In this document: piece by piece, positions 25,720-34,123 of the stretch
How positions within the stretch are numbered: position 1 is the first letter of the stretch
Layout of the letters: each line of letters starts with the position of its first letter
Assembly: GCA_036010905.1 (NCBI GenBank)
Contig: DASCMH010000001.1
Location: forward strand, 91,959-155,958
Direction: 5' to 3'
From: SMWD01 sp002729875
Lineage (GTDB): Bacteria; Pseudomonadota; Gammaproteobacteria; Steroidobacterales; GCA-2729495
DNA: 64,000 nucleotides
Position numbers and translations under genes: made by a program
Notes under the pieces: generated by a model
What the model was told of the DNA's origin: nothing
Database searches by the model: none
What the model saw: the letters and a program-made list of their open reading frames with translations, nothing else

Positions 25720-27365
25720 AACATCTTCGGCTGTTCCTGCGATTGCTTGATATTCAGCGTGTACTGGTTCGCCACGGCCTTGATGAACTCATCACCTCGG
25801 TACATTTATTTCGTCCTCTGCGTTTTATTTTTTACCTGTGGCCGGCCAACTGGGTACGCACACGATCCTCTGCCCCACGTGGCCAACGCATTCGTGAAGC
25901 GCTGGAAGAGCTTGGGCCGATTTTTGTCAAATTCGGCCAATCGGTATCGACGCGCCAGGACCTGTTACCAGAAGATATCGGCATCGAGCTGGCAAAACTC
26001 CAGGACCAGGTGCCACCATTTTCCGGCACCATGGCGCTGCGCGCTATCCACAATGCCTTCGGTCAGCCGGCCGAAGAAGTATTTGCCACATTCAACCCCG
26101 AAGCAATGGCGGCTGCCTCAATCGCCCAGGTTCATGTCGCAACTTTGCATAACGATCTTGAGGTCATCGTTAAAATTCTGCGGCCAAATGTACATCAGGA
26201 TGTCGAACGCGATATCGAAATCCTCTATCTCATCGCAAAACTTGCGCAGCGTTACTGGGCGGAAGGCCATCGACTGCGCCCGATTGAGGTTGTTGCGGAA
26301 TATGAAGCCACTGTTCTGAACGAGCTGGACCTGATGCGTGAAGCATCGAATGCGGCTCAGCTGCGGCGTAACTTCAAGGGTTCACCCCTGATCTATGTCC
26401 CCGAAGTCTACTGGGACTACTGCCGGACACAGGTCATGGTGATGGAACACATCCATGGTGTGCCGATCAATGACATGGAAAGCCTGCGGCGGGCCGGTAC
26501 AAACTTCAGGAAACTGGCCGCAAACGGCGTGGAGATTTTCTTTACCCAGGTTTTTCGAGACAACTTTTTCCATGCTGATATGCATCCCGGAAATATTTTT
26601 GTCGATATCACTGATCCGAAAAACCCACGTTATGCTGCAGTTGACTTTGGTATCGTCGGCACACTCGATGACACTGACCGGCATTATCTTGCCGAGAATT
26701 TCATGGCTTTTTTCCAGCGGGACTATCACCGGGTCGCTCAATTGCATGTGAACTCGGGATGGGTTCCTGCGGACACGCGCGTCAACGAACTTGAATCGGG
26801 GTTTCGCACGGTCTGCGAACCAATCTTTAATAAACCGCTAAAGGAAATTTCATTCGGTCAGGTGTTGCTCAAACTTTTTCAGGTCGCACAACGTTTCGAC
26901 ATGAAAGTACAGCCACAATTATTTCTGCTGCAAAAAACACTGATGCAAATCGAAGGGCTGGGGCGTGAGCTATACCCTGATCTCGACCTGTGGGAAACCG
27001 GACAACCGGTACTGAAAAAATGGATGGCGCAACAGACCGGACCTAAAGCAACCGCAGAACGCATCCGGCAAGAGCTTCCCGAAGTCCGCTACGTGCTGGA
27101 ACATCTGCCAGGTGTTGCCCGCCGCCTGATCGATCAGGTGCTTGCTGCTGAAAGCAAGTCACCCATTCCTGATCAACAAAGCCTGTATCGTCGTGAACGC
27201 CGTCAATACCGGGTGATTGGCGGCGCAGCCGGCATCGTTGCCGGGGCACTACTGATCGGACTCGATGCAAACCCCAAATGGGTTGGCTGGGTCGTCGGGG
27301 TCGTGAGCATCATCGCGCTCTACCTGGGACGCCCAAAACCACCGCTGAACCGCCGCGACCGCTAA
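25716..27365 (+). CDS. ubiB: UbiB atypical kinase/ATPase for ubiquinone biosynthesis
   Basis: UbiB is a membrane-anchored protein-kinase-like ATPase that supports ubiquinone assembly. The 549-residue protein has the KxGQ motif (FVKFGQSVSTRQDLLP), the alanine-rich nucleotide loop (AAASIAQVH), the catalytic FFHADMHPGNIFV and AAVDFGIVG segments, and two C-terminal membrane helices (about 497-515 and 519-536). The coupled start after ubiJ matches the conserved gammaproteobacterial order. It converges on trpA with a 45-nt gap and no clear terminator. Confidence 0.96.
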   Translation: MKHLRLFLRLLDIQRVLVRHGLDELITSVHLFRPLRFIFYLWPANWVRTRSSAPRGQRIREALEELGPIFVKFGQSVSTRQDLLPEDIGIELAKLQDQVPPFSGTMALRAIHNAFGQPAEEVFATFNPEAMAAASIAQVHVATLHNDLEVIVKILRPNVHQDVERDIEILYLIAKLAQRYWAEGHRLRPIEVVAEYEATVLNELDLMREASNAAQLRRNFKGSPLIYVPEVYWDYCRTQVMVMEHIHGVPINDMESLRRAGTNFRKLAANGVEIFFTQVFRDNFFHADMHPGNIFVDITDPKNPRYAAVDFGIVGTLDDTDRHYLAENFMAFFQRDYHRVAQLHVNSGWVPADTRVNELESGFRTVCEPIFNKPLKEISFGQVLLKLFQVAQRFDMKVQPQLFLLQKTLMQIEGLGRELYPDLDLWETGQPVLKKWMAQQTGPKATAERIRQELPEVRYVLEHLPGVARRLIDQVLAAESKSPIPDQQSLYRRERRQYRVIGGAAGIVAGALLIGLDANPKWVGWVVGVVSIIALYLGRPKPPLNRRDR

Positions 27366-27410
27366 AGTTCAATTTTCTCACGCTACAACGGCGGCAATGG
27401 TTAACCCCGG

Positions 27411-28178
27411 TTAACTGCGCAGCAACTTAAGAAACTCGACCGGATCGTTCCCGGCTTCCAACTGTTCCACGAGTGCCGAGCCGACGATAACGCCGTCAGC
27501 ATGCCGGCCCAGATCCCTGACCTGCTCTGATCGCCGCACACCGAAACCGGCACAGACCGGAATCTCAACCTGTGCCTTGATGCGATCGAGATACGCCGGC
27601 ACTGCAGCCGGTAATTCGCTGGTCCCGCCGGTAATACCCCTGATCGTCACGGCATAGACAAAACCCTTACTGGCCGCACACAACCGCGCCATACGATCGT
27701 CCGGTGTTGCCGGCGTCACCAGTTGAATCAGCGCAAGACCTTGCGCATCGAGCGCGGCACGAAAATCCTCACCCTCTTCCAGCGGCAGGTCCGGCACGAT
27801 AAAACCACAGACACCCGCCTTGACGCAGTCTGTGGCAAGTGCCTCATAACCGTAGACAAGCAATGGGTTCAGATAACTCATCAACACAACCGGGGCGCCG
27901 ACCGTGCCGGCCCGGGCGAGTTCGGCAAGAATCCAGCGCAAGGAAACCCCCTGCTCCAATGCAATACGGCTCGAACGCTGTATCGTGACACCGTCAGCCA
28001 TCGGATCGGAAAAAGGTACACCCACCTCAATGACATCCGCTACTGCGGCAATTTTCTTCAGCGTGTCGACAAACGTGTTCCGGTCCGGATACCCGGCGGT
28101 TACATACGGTACGAGTCCAACCCGACCCGCTGCAACCGCGGCGTTCAATGCGGCAGAAATTCTTGCATGTGGTTGCAT
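27411..28178 (-). CDS. trpA: Tryptophan synthase alpha chain
   Basis: TrpA cleaves indole-3-glycerol phosphate and passes indole to TrpB. The 255-residue TIM barrel has the catalytic Glu in VIEVGVPFSDPMADG together with the Asp in the same motif, and the phosphate site near GFGVRRSEQV. It is the last gene of the minus-strand trp operon, 20 nt after trpB. Confidence 0.97.
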   Translation of the reverse strand: MQPHARISAALNAAVAAGRVGLVPYVTAGYPDRNTFVDTLKKIAAVADVIEVGVPFSDPMADGVTIQRSSRIALEQGVSLRWILAELARAGTVGAPVVLMSYLNPLLVYGYEALATDCVKAGVCGFIVPDLPLEEGEDFRAALDAQGLALIQLVTPATPDDRMARLCAASKGFVYAVTIRGITGGTSELPAAVPAYLDRIKAQVEIPVCAGFGVRRSEQVRDLGRHADGVIVGSALVEQLEAGNDPVEFLKLLRS

Positions 28179-28198
28179 TTATATTATTACCGCTACCT

Positions 28199-29428
28199 TC
28201 AGGCCAGTTTGCTCAAGGTAGGCATGTCCTTGTCGCCTCGACCAGACAAACCGATCAGCATGCGCTTGGCGGGATTTTCCTGTGCCCAGGCTTTTGCCCC
28301 GGCCAGCGCATGCGCAGATTCAAGCGCCGGCAACACGCCCTCAGCTGCACAACATTCCTGCAGCGCGGCGAGTGCCTCCTGATCAGTGGCCGAGGTATAG
28401 GTCACCCGGCCAATAGTTTTGAGCAAGGCATGTTCCGGCCCGACACCGGGATAGTCGAGCCCGGCAGACACGGAGTGCGTCTCCTGTACCTGTCCATGCT
28501 CATCGTGCAACAACATCGAGTAGCAACCGTGCAACACGCCCGGCGTACCGGTTGCCAGTGTTGCAGAATTCTCGCCCAGCCCGGTGCCGCGACCGCCGGC
28601 TTCGACACCAACCAGCTGTACCTTTTCATCGGCAAGAAACGGATGAAACAGGCCGATTGCATTCGAACCACCCCCGATGCAGGCAAACGCAACATCGGGC
28701 AAGCCGCCGGTCATTGCTGCCATCTGCTTCCTCGCTTCATGACCGATAACCGTCTGCAGTTCACGAACCAGGTACGGGTACGGGTGCGGACCGACCGCCG
28801 AACCAAGCAGGTAATAACTACCCTCCGGATCAGCAACCCAGTTACGGAACGCCTCATCGATTGCAGCACGCAGCGTCCGATCGCCGGACTCCACAGCTAC
28901 CACTTTGGCGCCGAGTTGAGCCATCCGATCGACGTTCGGCGCCTGCCGCTCGATATCGACAGCACCCATATAAACGACACACGGAATGCCCACCCGGGCA
29001 CATGCTGCGGCTGTTGCAACGCCATGCTGACCGGCGCCGGTCTCAGCTATCACTTGTTTTGCACCAAACTTCCTGGCCAATAATGCCTGGCCCAGCGCGT
29101 TGTTAATCTTGTGTGCCCCGGTATGCGCCATGTCCTCGCGTTTCAGGTACACCTCTGCGCCCCACCGCGCCGACAAGCCGCGGGCATGCGTCAGCGGCGT
29201 CGGCCTACCGACCCAGGTGTCCAGTTCACGGCCCAGTTCGGCTATGAATTTCGGATCAGCCAGGTATTGCTTCACCCCGGCCTCGAGTCGCTCGAGCGCC
29301 GGCATCAGCGTTTCCGGAGCATAACGACCGCCGAAGGGCCCGAATCTGCCCTGTTGGTCCGGCAATTTGCCGCCGAGCAGCCGGGTCAACAGCGCCTTGC
29401 GCTCAAGATCGCTCAATTCAACCTGCAT
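28199..29428 (-). CDS. trpB: Tryptophan synthase beta chain (TrpB1)
   Basis: TrpB joins indole and serine with PLP. The 409-residue protein has PLP lysine Lys107 in HTGAHKINN, the glycine loop CIGGGSNAIGLF, and the N-terminal FGGRYAPETL of classical TrpB1. It overlaps trpF by 11 nt. Together with the TrpB2 gene at 8619 the organism has two beta-chain homologues. Confidence 0.98.
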   Translation of the reverse strand: MQVELSDLERKALLTRLLGGKLPDQQGRFGPFGGRYAPETLMPALERLEAGVKQYLADPKFIAELGRELDTWVGRPTPLTHARGLSARWGAEVYLKREDMAHTGAHKINNALGQALLARKFGAKQVIAETGAGQHGVATAAACARVGIPCVVYMGAVDIERQAPNVDRMAQLGAKVVAVESGDRTLRAAIDEAFRNWVADPEGSYYLLGSAVGPHPYPYLVRELQTVIGHEARKQMAAMTGGLPDVAFACIGGGSNAIGLFHPFLADEKVQLVGVEAGGRGTGLGENSATLATGTPGVLHGCYSMLLHDEHGQVQETHSVSAGLDYPGVGPEHALLKTIGRVTYTSATDQEALAALQECCAAEGVLPALESAHALAGAKAWAQENPAKRMLIGLSGRGDKDMPTLSKLA

Positions 29429-30029
29429 CAGGGCACTCCGTTATCCTTGCGGCTGCGATAAAAGCCGCTATCTTATCCTGATCCTTAACCCCGCGACGTA
29501 CTTCGACACCACTGCTGACATCTACGCCCCAGGGCGAGACCTGCCGGATCGCCGCTGCGACGTTGCCCGGATTCAGTCCGCCGGCGAGCATCAGCCGGGT
29601 CGTGAGCGCCAGTTCGGCGGCCCGGTTCCAGTTTGCCCGCTGCCCGACACCGCTTACCGACGCTTCGAACAGGATCTGCGGTAACGCTGCAACCGTATCG
29701 GCATCGAGTGACTCTGCATCACGGAAAACCGGCATGTGTACAACGCTTTGATCAACGGTGAGGCGGATAAAATCAGCCGCCTCCGTCTGCAGCCAATCAG
29801 GACGAAATCCCGCTGCAACCTCATCCCATTCGGTTTGTGTCGGGTGATACATGACCGCTACCTTGACGACATGCGCGGGCAAATCGCGGGTGATGCGGCG
29901 CGCCAGGTCTACCGAAACCCGGCGCGGCGAATTAGCAAACACAAAACCGATCGCATCCGCGCCCGCCTCAAGCGCCACAGCCACGGTTTCAGGCGACCTC
30001 AGACCACAGATTTTTATGCAAACTGCCAT
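29418..30029 (-). CDS. trpF: Phosphoribosylanthranilate isomerase
   Basis: TrpF performs the Amadori rearrangement of phosphoribosylanthranilate. The ATG at 30029 gives a 203-residue TIM barrel starting MAVCIKICGLRSPE, with catalytic Cys in KICG, the FANSPRRV strand and LAGGLNPGNV, and VDVSSGVE near the end. An upstream ATG at 30101 would overlap trpC and add residues foreign to the family. The start lies 7 nt after the trpC stop. Confidence 0.96.
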   Translation of the reverse strand: MAVCIKICGLRSPETVAVALEAGADAIGFVFANSPRRVSVDLARRITRDLPAHVVKVAVMYHPTQTEWDEVAAGFRPDWLQTEAADFIRLTVDQSVVHMPVFRDAESLDADTVAALPQILFEASVSGVGQRANWNRAAELALTTRLMLAGGLNPGNVAAAIRQVSPWGVDVSSGVEVRRGVKDQDKIAAFIAAARITECPDAG

Positions 30030-30036
30030 CAGCCTG

Positions 30037-30879
30037 TCAGCACGCTCGGGCGTCACGGCCGGCTTGCAATAATGCCTGCGCGGCATGCTGCGGCCCATCA
30101 CTACGCATCAATGCCGTACCGACCAGGGCAAGGCGATACCCGGCACTTGCAACCTGTCCGGCCTTGTAAGGCGTATCGACACCACTCTCGGCAACCCATG
30201 GGATCGTGTCGGGCAGTTGCCCGGCCAAAGCCATAAAACGAGTAAACTCGACTGCGAGTGTGCGCAGGTTGCGGCAGTTGACCCCGAGCAGCATCCGGCA
30301 CGAGCCATCATTATTAATGGCCGGCAACCGGTCGGCCATGACCGGCACACAGCGCAGCAAATCAGCCTCGTCAAAGGCCTCGACGAGCACGAACATGCCG
30401 AGCTCGAATGCAGTCTGCAGCATGTCACGCAGCAGAGACGGCTCAAGGATTGCAGCAATCAGCAACACACCACCGGCTCCGGCAGCCCGGGCCTCGACGA
30501 TCTGGTAAGGATCGACAAGAAAATCCTTACGCATGACTGGTATCGATTCGGTTCCGGCAACCACCTGCTGAAGATCCTCGAGCGAACCGGAAAACCGCTG
30601 CGGCTCGGTCAGTACCGAGATGGCCGCGGCGCCCGCAGCAACATATTTTCCTGCCTGAGCAGCCGGGGACACTGCAGTTGTGGCGAGTTGCCCGGCCGCA
30701 GGCGAACGCTTCTTGAGTTCGGCAATCAGATCGAATCCTGTTGCCGACAAGCGCAGGGGAGGCGGCGCCTTGTGTTCTGCCGCCCGCCGCTCAAGCGTAA
30801 TCAGATCAGCCGTTGCGCGTGCTTCACTCAGGCGCTCCGCACTGGCCAGCGCCATGCCCTGCAGGAAGTCATCAGACAT
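30037..30879 (-). CDS. trpC: Indole-3-glycerol phosphate synthase
   Basis: TrpC closes the indole ring. The 280-residue barrel carries IAELKKRSPAAG (catalytic Lys), VLTEPQRFSGSLEDL, VMRKDFLVDPYQI (second Lys), LGVNCRNL and VAESGV. It is separate from TrpF, unlike the fused enterobacterial protein. It starts 2 nt after trpD. Confidence 0.97.
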   Translation of the reverse strand: MSDDFLQGMALASAERLSEARATADLITLERRAAEHKAPPPLRLSATGFDLIAELKKRSPAAGQLATTAVSPAAQAGKYVAAGAAAISVLTEPQRFSGSLEDLQQVVAGTESIPVMRKDFLVDPYQIVEARAAGAGGVLLIAAILEPSLLRDMLQTAFELGMFVLVEAFDEADLLRCVPVMADRLPAINNDGSCRMLLGVNCRNLRTLAVEFTRFMALAGQLPDTIPWVAESGVDTPYKAGQVASAGYRLALVGTALMRSDGPQHAAQALLQAGRDARAC

Positions 30880-30881
30880 AG

Positions 30882-31904
30882 CTACGCCGTGAATGCCCGT
30901 AACTGCGTGAGAACCTGTTGCGCCGCACCGGAATCGAGTGCCGCATAACCCTGCGCGATGCCATCGTGCAAATCACCGGCCCGACCGGCCAGTTCGAGCG
31001 CGAGCCCCGCGCCAAGTACCAGGGCATCACGATGCGGGCCCTGGTCTGCTCCGTTCAGCACCGCTTCAAGCGCCGTGGCATTAAACCCGGCGTCGCCACC
31101 GGCCAGATCCTGCGGCGAACATCTGGCCATGCCATAGTCGAGCGGATCCCTGCTCTCCACGATCACCTCACCCGGCTGTACATCGAACAGCGTAAAGCGA
31201 CCGACCGGCGTTGCCTCATCCCAACCCGGTTCACCATGAATAACAAAAGCACGTTTGATCGGCATCGCTACCAGTGCATCAGCCATCAGCTGGGCGGTCG
31301 GCAGATCAAAAGCGCCTACCAGGTGATACGGCGGTCTGGCCGGGTTTGTCAGTGGCCCGAGAATGTTGAACACGGTACGCACACCCAGCGCACCGCGAAC
31401 CGGTGCGATGGCCTTCATCGCCGGATGAAAAAACGGTGCAAACAAAAATGTGAAACCGCAATCCGCAACACAGGCCAGCGTAGCCTTCGGGTCAGCGGGT
31501 ATCGGGATGCCGAGCGCCTCAAGCACGTCGGCGCTGCCCGACTTTGACGACACAGAGCGGTTGCCGTGTTTGACAACCGGCAACCCCGAGGCAGCTGCCA
31601 GTAGCGCGGTGCCGGTGGAAATATTAACGCTACCCGATCCGTCTCCACCGGTACCGACGATGTCCACGGCCTGCATGTCGTCAGGCAAAATTATACTTTG
31701 CGCCAGTTCGCGCATGGCGAGTGCAAAACCACGCACTTCATCTGCAGTCTCACCCTTGGCGCGTAATGCAATCAGCAATGCTGCACTCATCACCTGCGGC
31801 AACGCCTCATCCGTCAGCAGGCGCATCAAATCGGCAGCCTCGACCTCGGCCAGGTTTTCATTTGCCAGCAGACGATTCAGTGTTTGATGTGCATCGATAG
31901 CCAT
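30882..31904 (-). CDS. trpD: Anthranilate phosphoribosyltransferase
   Basis: TrpD transfers phosphoribose from PRPP to anthranilate. The 340-residue protein has DIVGTGGDGSGSVNIST (PRPP loop), KHGNRSVSSKSGSADVLEALG and the FLFAPFFHPAM segment. It is not fused to the TrpG amidotransferase, which is encoded 3 nt upstream. Confidence 0.97.
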   Translation of the reverse strand: MAIDAHQTLNRLLANENLAEVEAADLMRLLTDEALPQVMSAALLIALRAKGETADEVRGFALAMRELAQSIILPDDMQAVDIVGTGGDGSGSVNISTGTALLAAASGLPVVKHGNRSVSSKSGSADVLEALGIPIPADPKATLACVADCGFTFLFAPFFHPAMKAIAPVRGALGVRTVFNILGPLTNPARPPYHLVGAFDLPTAQLMADALVAMPIKRAFVIHGEPGWDEATPVGRFTLFDVQPGEVIVESRDPLDYGMARCSPQDLAGGDAGFNATALEAVLNGADQGPHRDALVLGAGLALELAGRAGDLHDGIAQGYAALDSGAAQQVLTQLRAFTA

Positions 31905-31907
31905 GAC

Positions 31908-32504
31908 TCAGGTACCCTGCTGCCGGTCCGCTACCAACCCAAGAAAGTTTCTCATCAGGTCGTCACCTTCGGGCGTCAATACACTTTCCGGATGAAACTG
32001 CACACCCTCGATCGGCAACTCGCGGTGACGAATACCCATGATTTCTCCGCGCCGGGTCCGCGCAGTGACTTCCAGAACATCGGGGATACTATCGGCCTCG
32101 GCGGCCAGTGAATGGTATCGTCCGGCCTCAAATGGCTGACCGATACCTGTATAGATGGTCTTGCCGTCATGCTCAACCATCGATGTTTTGCCATGCATCA
32201 GTCGTTCTGCCGCGACAATATTGCCACCGAAATGATGCACGAGACTCTGGTGTCCGAGACACACACCGAAGATCGCAATGTGTTTTACAAATGCGCCAAT
32301 CATCTCGAGTGATACGCCCGCATCCTCCGGGCGGCCCGGCCCCGGCGAGATACACAAATGAGTCGGATTGATGTCCAGCGCCTGCTCAACCGTAATCTGA
32401 TCATTGCGAAATACATCTACACGCGCACCAAGCACGAGAAAAGCCTGCACAAGATTGTAGGTAAAAGAATCGTAGTTATCGATCAATAACAAATGCGGGC
32501 TCAC
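31908..32504 (-). CDS. trpG: Anthranilate synthase glutamine amidotransferase component
   Basis: TrpG releases ammonia from glutamine for TrpE. The 198-residue class I amidotransferase has the IDNYDSFTYNLVQ N-terminus, nucleophile Cys in GVCLGHQSL, and the His-Glu pair in VQFHPESVLT. Its GTG start overlaps the trpE stop (GTGA). A role in p-aminobenzoate synthesis as well is possible, as in other bacteria. Confidence 0.95.
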   Translation of the reverse strand: MSPHLLLIDNYDSFTYNLVQAFLVLGARVDVFRNDQITVEQALDINPTHLCISPGPGRPEDAGVSLEMIGAFVKHIAIFGVCLGHQSLVHHFGGNIVAAERLMHGKTSMVEHDGKTIYTGIGQPFEAGRYHSLAAEADSIPDVLEVTARTRRGEIMGIRHRELPIEGVQFHPESVLTPEGDDLMRNFLGLVADRQQGT

Positions 32505-33892
32505 AATCCTTCCTCCGCCATGGCGAGTGCCTGACGCAGGATTGCACTCTTGGCCAGCACTTCTGCATATTCCATTTGCGGCACACTGTCGGCAACGATA
32601 CCGGCCCCGGCCTGGTAACTGTATTCATTTTCACTGAGCACCAATGTGCGAATAGCGATGGCATGATCCATGTCGCCACTGGTGCTGAAATAGCCGACGG
32701 TACCCGCATAAATACCGCGCCGTACCGACTCCATTTCATCAATCAATTGCATGGCGCGAATTTTAGGTGCGCCGACCAGTGTGCCGGCCGGAAATGTAGC
32801 AGCATACAGATCAAATGCATCCTTGCCGGCGGCCAACTTGCCCTGTACCCCGCTGACGATATGCATAACGTGACTGTAACTCTCGATCGACCGAAACGGA
32901 TCCACATAAACAGATCCGGCCGCGGCAACCCGCCCGAGATCATTGCGTGCCAGGTCAACCAGCATGACATGTTCAGCATTTTCTTTGCGGTCTGCGAGTA
33001 GCGACTGCTCATTAGCCAGATCCTCGGCCCGATCACGCCCGCGCGGTCGCGTCCCGGCGATCGGCCTGAGTGCTGCATTACCGTTATGGCACTTGACGAG
33101 AGCTTCGGGTGATGAACCGACAACTTGCAGATCACCAAGATCGAAAAAGAACATGTACGGCGATGGATTGAGCAGACGCATCGCCCGGTAGGTCTCAAAA
33201 GGCGACAGTTCATGCGTGCCTGAAAAACGTATCGAGAGTACGATCTGGTAAATCTCACCCTGAGTAATGTAATCCTTGCTACGTGCAACGGCTGCCTTGA
33301 AAGCCTCTTCAGACAGGCTTGACACAGGATTAGAATAACCACCGCTGCGCGGCCGGGGCGGCAAAGGGCCACGCAGCAAACCAATAATGCTGTCACGTAA
33401 TACTGAACGTTGCGCTTCCGAACCTGAATGCAGCAATGCGATACGTCGCGTCAGATGATCAAAGATCAGGAGTGATTCAGTCGCAAAGTATGCGGCCTCC
33501 GGTGAATCTGGCAATGCAGCACCGGAAGGAATTTTGCCAAGTTGCTCAAAGTAACGTACGAGATCGTAGCCGGAGATACCGACCAGTCCGCCGGAAAACG
33601 GTAACTCGGTGAGTTCAGGCTGTAACCTGGGGGTATCCGCCAGTGTTTTTCGCAATGCCGCCAATAATCTTTCTGTTGACTCCGGACGCGGGTATTGCTG
33701 TCCATTGATACGCATCCCCGACGCATCAAGCCGGAAGTCCCGCACCTTACCAAAACCCAGAAATGAATAGCGCGCCAGTTGCACACCGCCCTCGACACTC
33801 TCCAGTAAATAACGCGGCTGTAAAGTGTGTAACTTCAGATACGTCGAAACCGGTGTATCGAGATCAGCGCTTATATCAAAGGGTGGTTCCAT
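32501..33892 (-). CDS. trpE: Anthranilate synthase component I
   Basis: TrpE makes anthranilate from chorismate. The 463-residue protein keeps the tryptophan feedback motif LLES (residues 29-32), and the chorismate-utilising domain shows IAGTRPRGRD, DLARNDLGRV, GAPKIRAMQLIDE and YAGTVGYF. Feedback inhibition by tryptophan is therefore likely, in addition to the leader attenuation described separately. AAGG lies just before the ATG. It is the first structural gene of the trp operon. Confidence 0.97.
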   Translation of the reverse strand: MEPPFDISADLDTPVSTYLKLHTLQPRYLLESVEGGVQLARYSFLGFGKVRDFRLDASGMRINGQQYPRPESTERLLAALRKTLADTPRLQPELTELPFSGGLVGISGYDLVRYFEQLGKIPSGAALPDSPEAAYFATESLLIFDHLTRRIALLHSGSEAQRSVLRDSIIGLLRGPLPPRPRSGGYSNPVSSLSEEAFKAAVARSKDYITQGEIYQIVLSIRFSGTHELSPFETYRAMRLLNPSPYMFFFDLGDLQVVGSSPEALVKCHNGNAALRPIAGTRPRGRDRAEDLANEQSLLADRKENAEHVMLVDLARNDLGRVAAAGSVYVDPFRSIESYSHVMHIVSGVQGKLAAGKDAFDLYAATFPAGTLVGAPKIRAMQLIDEMESVRRGIYAGTVGYFSTSGDMDHAIAIRTLVLSENEYSYQAGAGIVADSVPQMEYAEVLAKSAILRQALAMAEEGL

Positions 33893-33941
33893 TACCTTGC
33901 TTTCTCAAACTGATGAAAATTACATGCAAAAATCATCGCCC

Positions 33942-33979
33942 AAAAAAAAAGCCCGTCGCCGCTCTGCGGAGATGGGCTT
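33942..33979 (-). terminator. trp operon attenuator (intrinsic terminator)
   Basis: On the minus strand AAGCCC pairs with GGGCTT, with an inner CCGC/GCGG stem, followed by nine T residues. It lies between the leader peptide stop and trpE, where a terminator would silence the operon unless prevented. Its 5' arm (UCUCCG, 33967-33972) is complementary to CGGAGA in the leader segment 34011-34021, with GGG/CCC next to it. This gives the alternative antiterminator expected in ribosome-mediated attenuation. Confidence 0.85.
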
Positions 33980-34001
33980 ATTGGCTATTCTATCTGACGT
34001 G

Positions 34002-34067
34002 CTAGCCGGCAACCCTCTCCGTTGAGAAAGACCACCACCAGTTTCCGTTATAGACCGTACTATTCAT
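34002..34067 (-). CDS. trpL: trp operon leader peptide
   Basis: A 21-codon frame upstream of trpE encodes MNSTVYNGNWWWSFSTERVA plus a final Gly. Codons 10-12 are three consecutive Trp codons (34032-34040). The stop lies before the attenuator. Stalling at these codons would cover the segment that otherwise pairs with 34011-34021 and so permit the antiterminator. No strong ribosome binding site is seen, and the promoter predicts a very short or absent 5' leader. Confidence 0.85.
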   Translation of the reverse strand: MNSTVYNGNWWWSFSTERVAG

Positions 34068-34073
34068 GCCTGC

Positions 34074-34102
34074 AGTATCCCCGCAGGCATCCCTGCCGTC
34101 AA
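34074..34102 (-). promoter_or_regulatory. Candidate trp promoter
   Basis: TTGACG (34097-34102) and GATACT (34074-34079) on the minus strand are separated by 17 nt, a good sigma-70 arrangement. The -10 ends 6 nt before the trpL ATG, so transcription would begin at or near the start codon. A 6-bp inverted repeat, GCCTGC/GCAGGC (34068-34088), brackets the -10 and could be an operator. A second hairpin at 34110-34125 overlaps the stop of the upstream permease gene. Confidence 0.6.
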
Positions 34103-34123
34103 GTGTGGCAGGCAGACCCCTGC

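Noticed and set aside
28148..29083. 311-codon plus-strand frame opposite trpB
   Set aside because: It is the antisense of the well-supported trpB gene and its product is Cys/His/Gln-rich without any family pattern.
30085..30948. 287-codon plus-strand frame opposite trpC
   Set aside because: Antisense of trpC with no recognisable domain.
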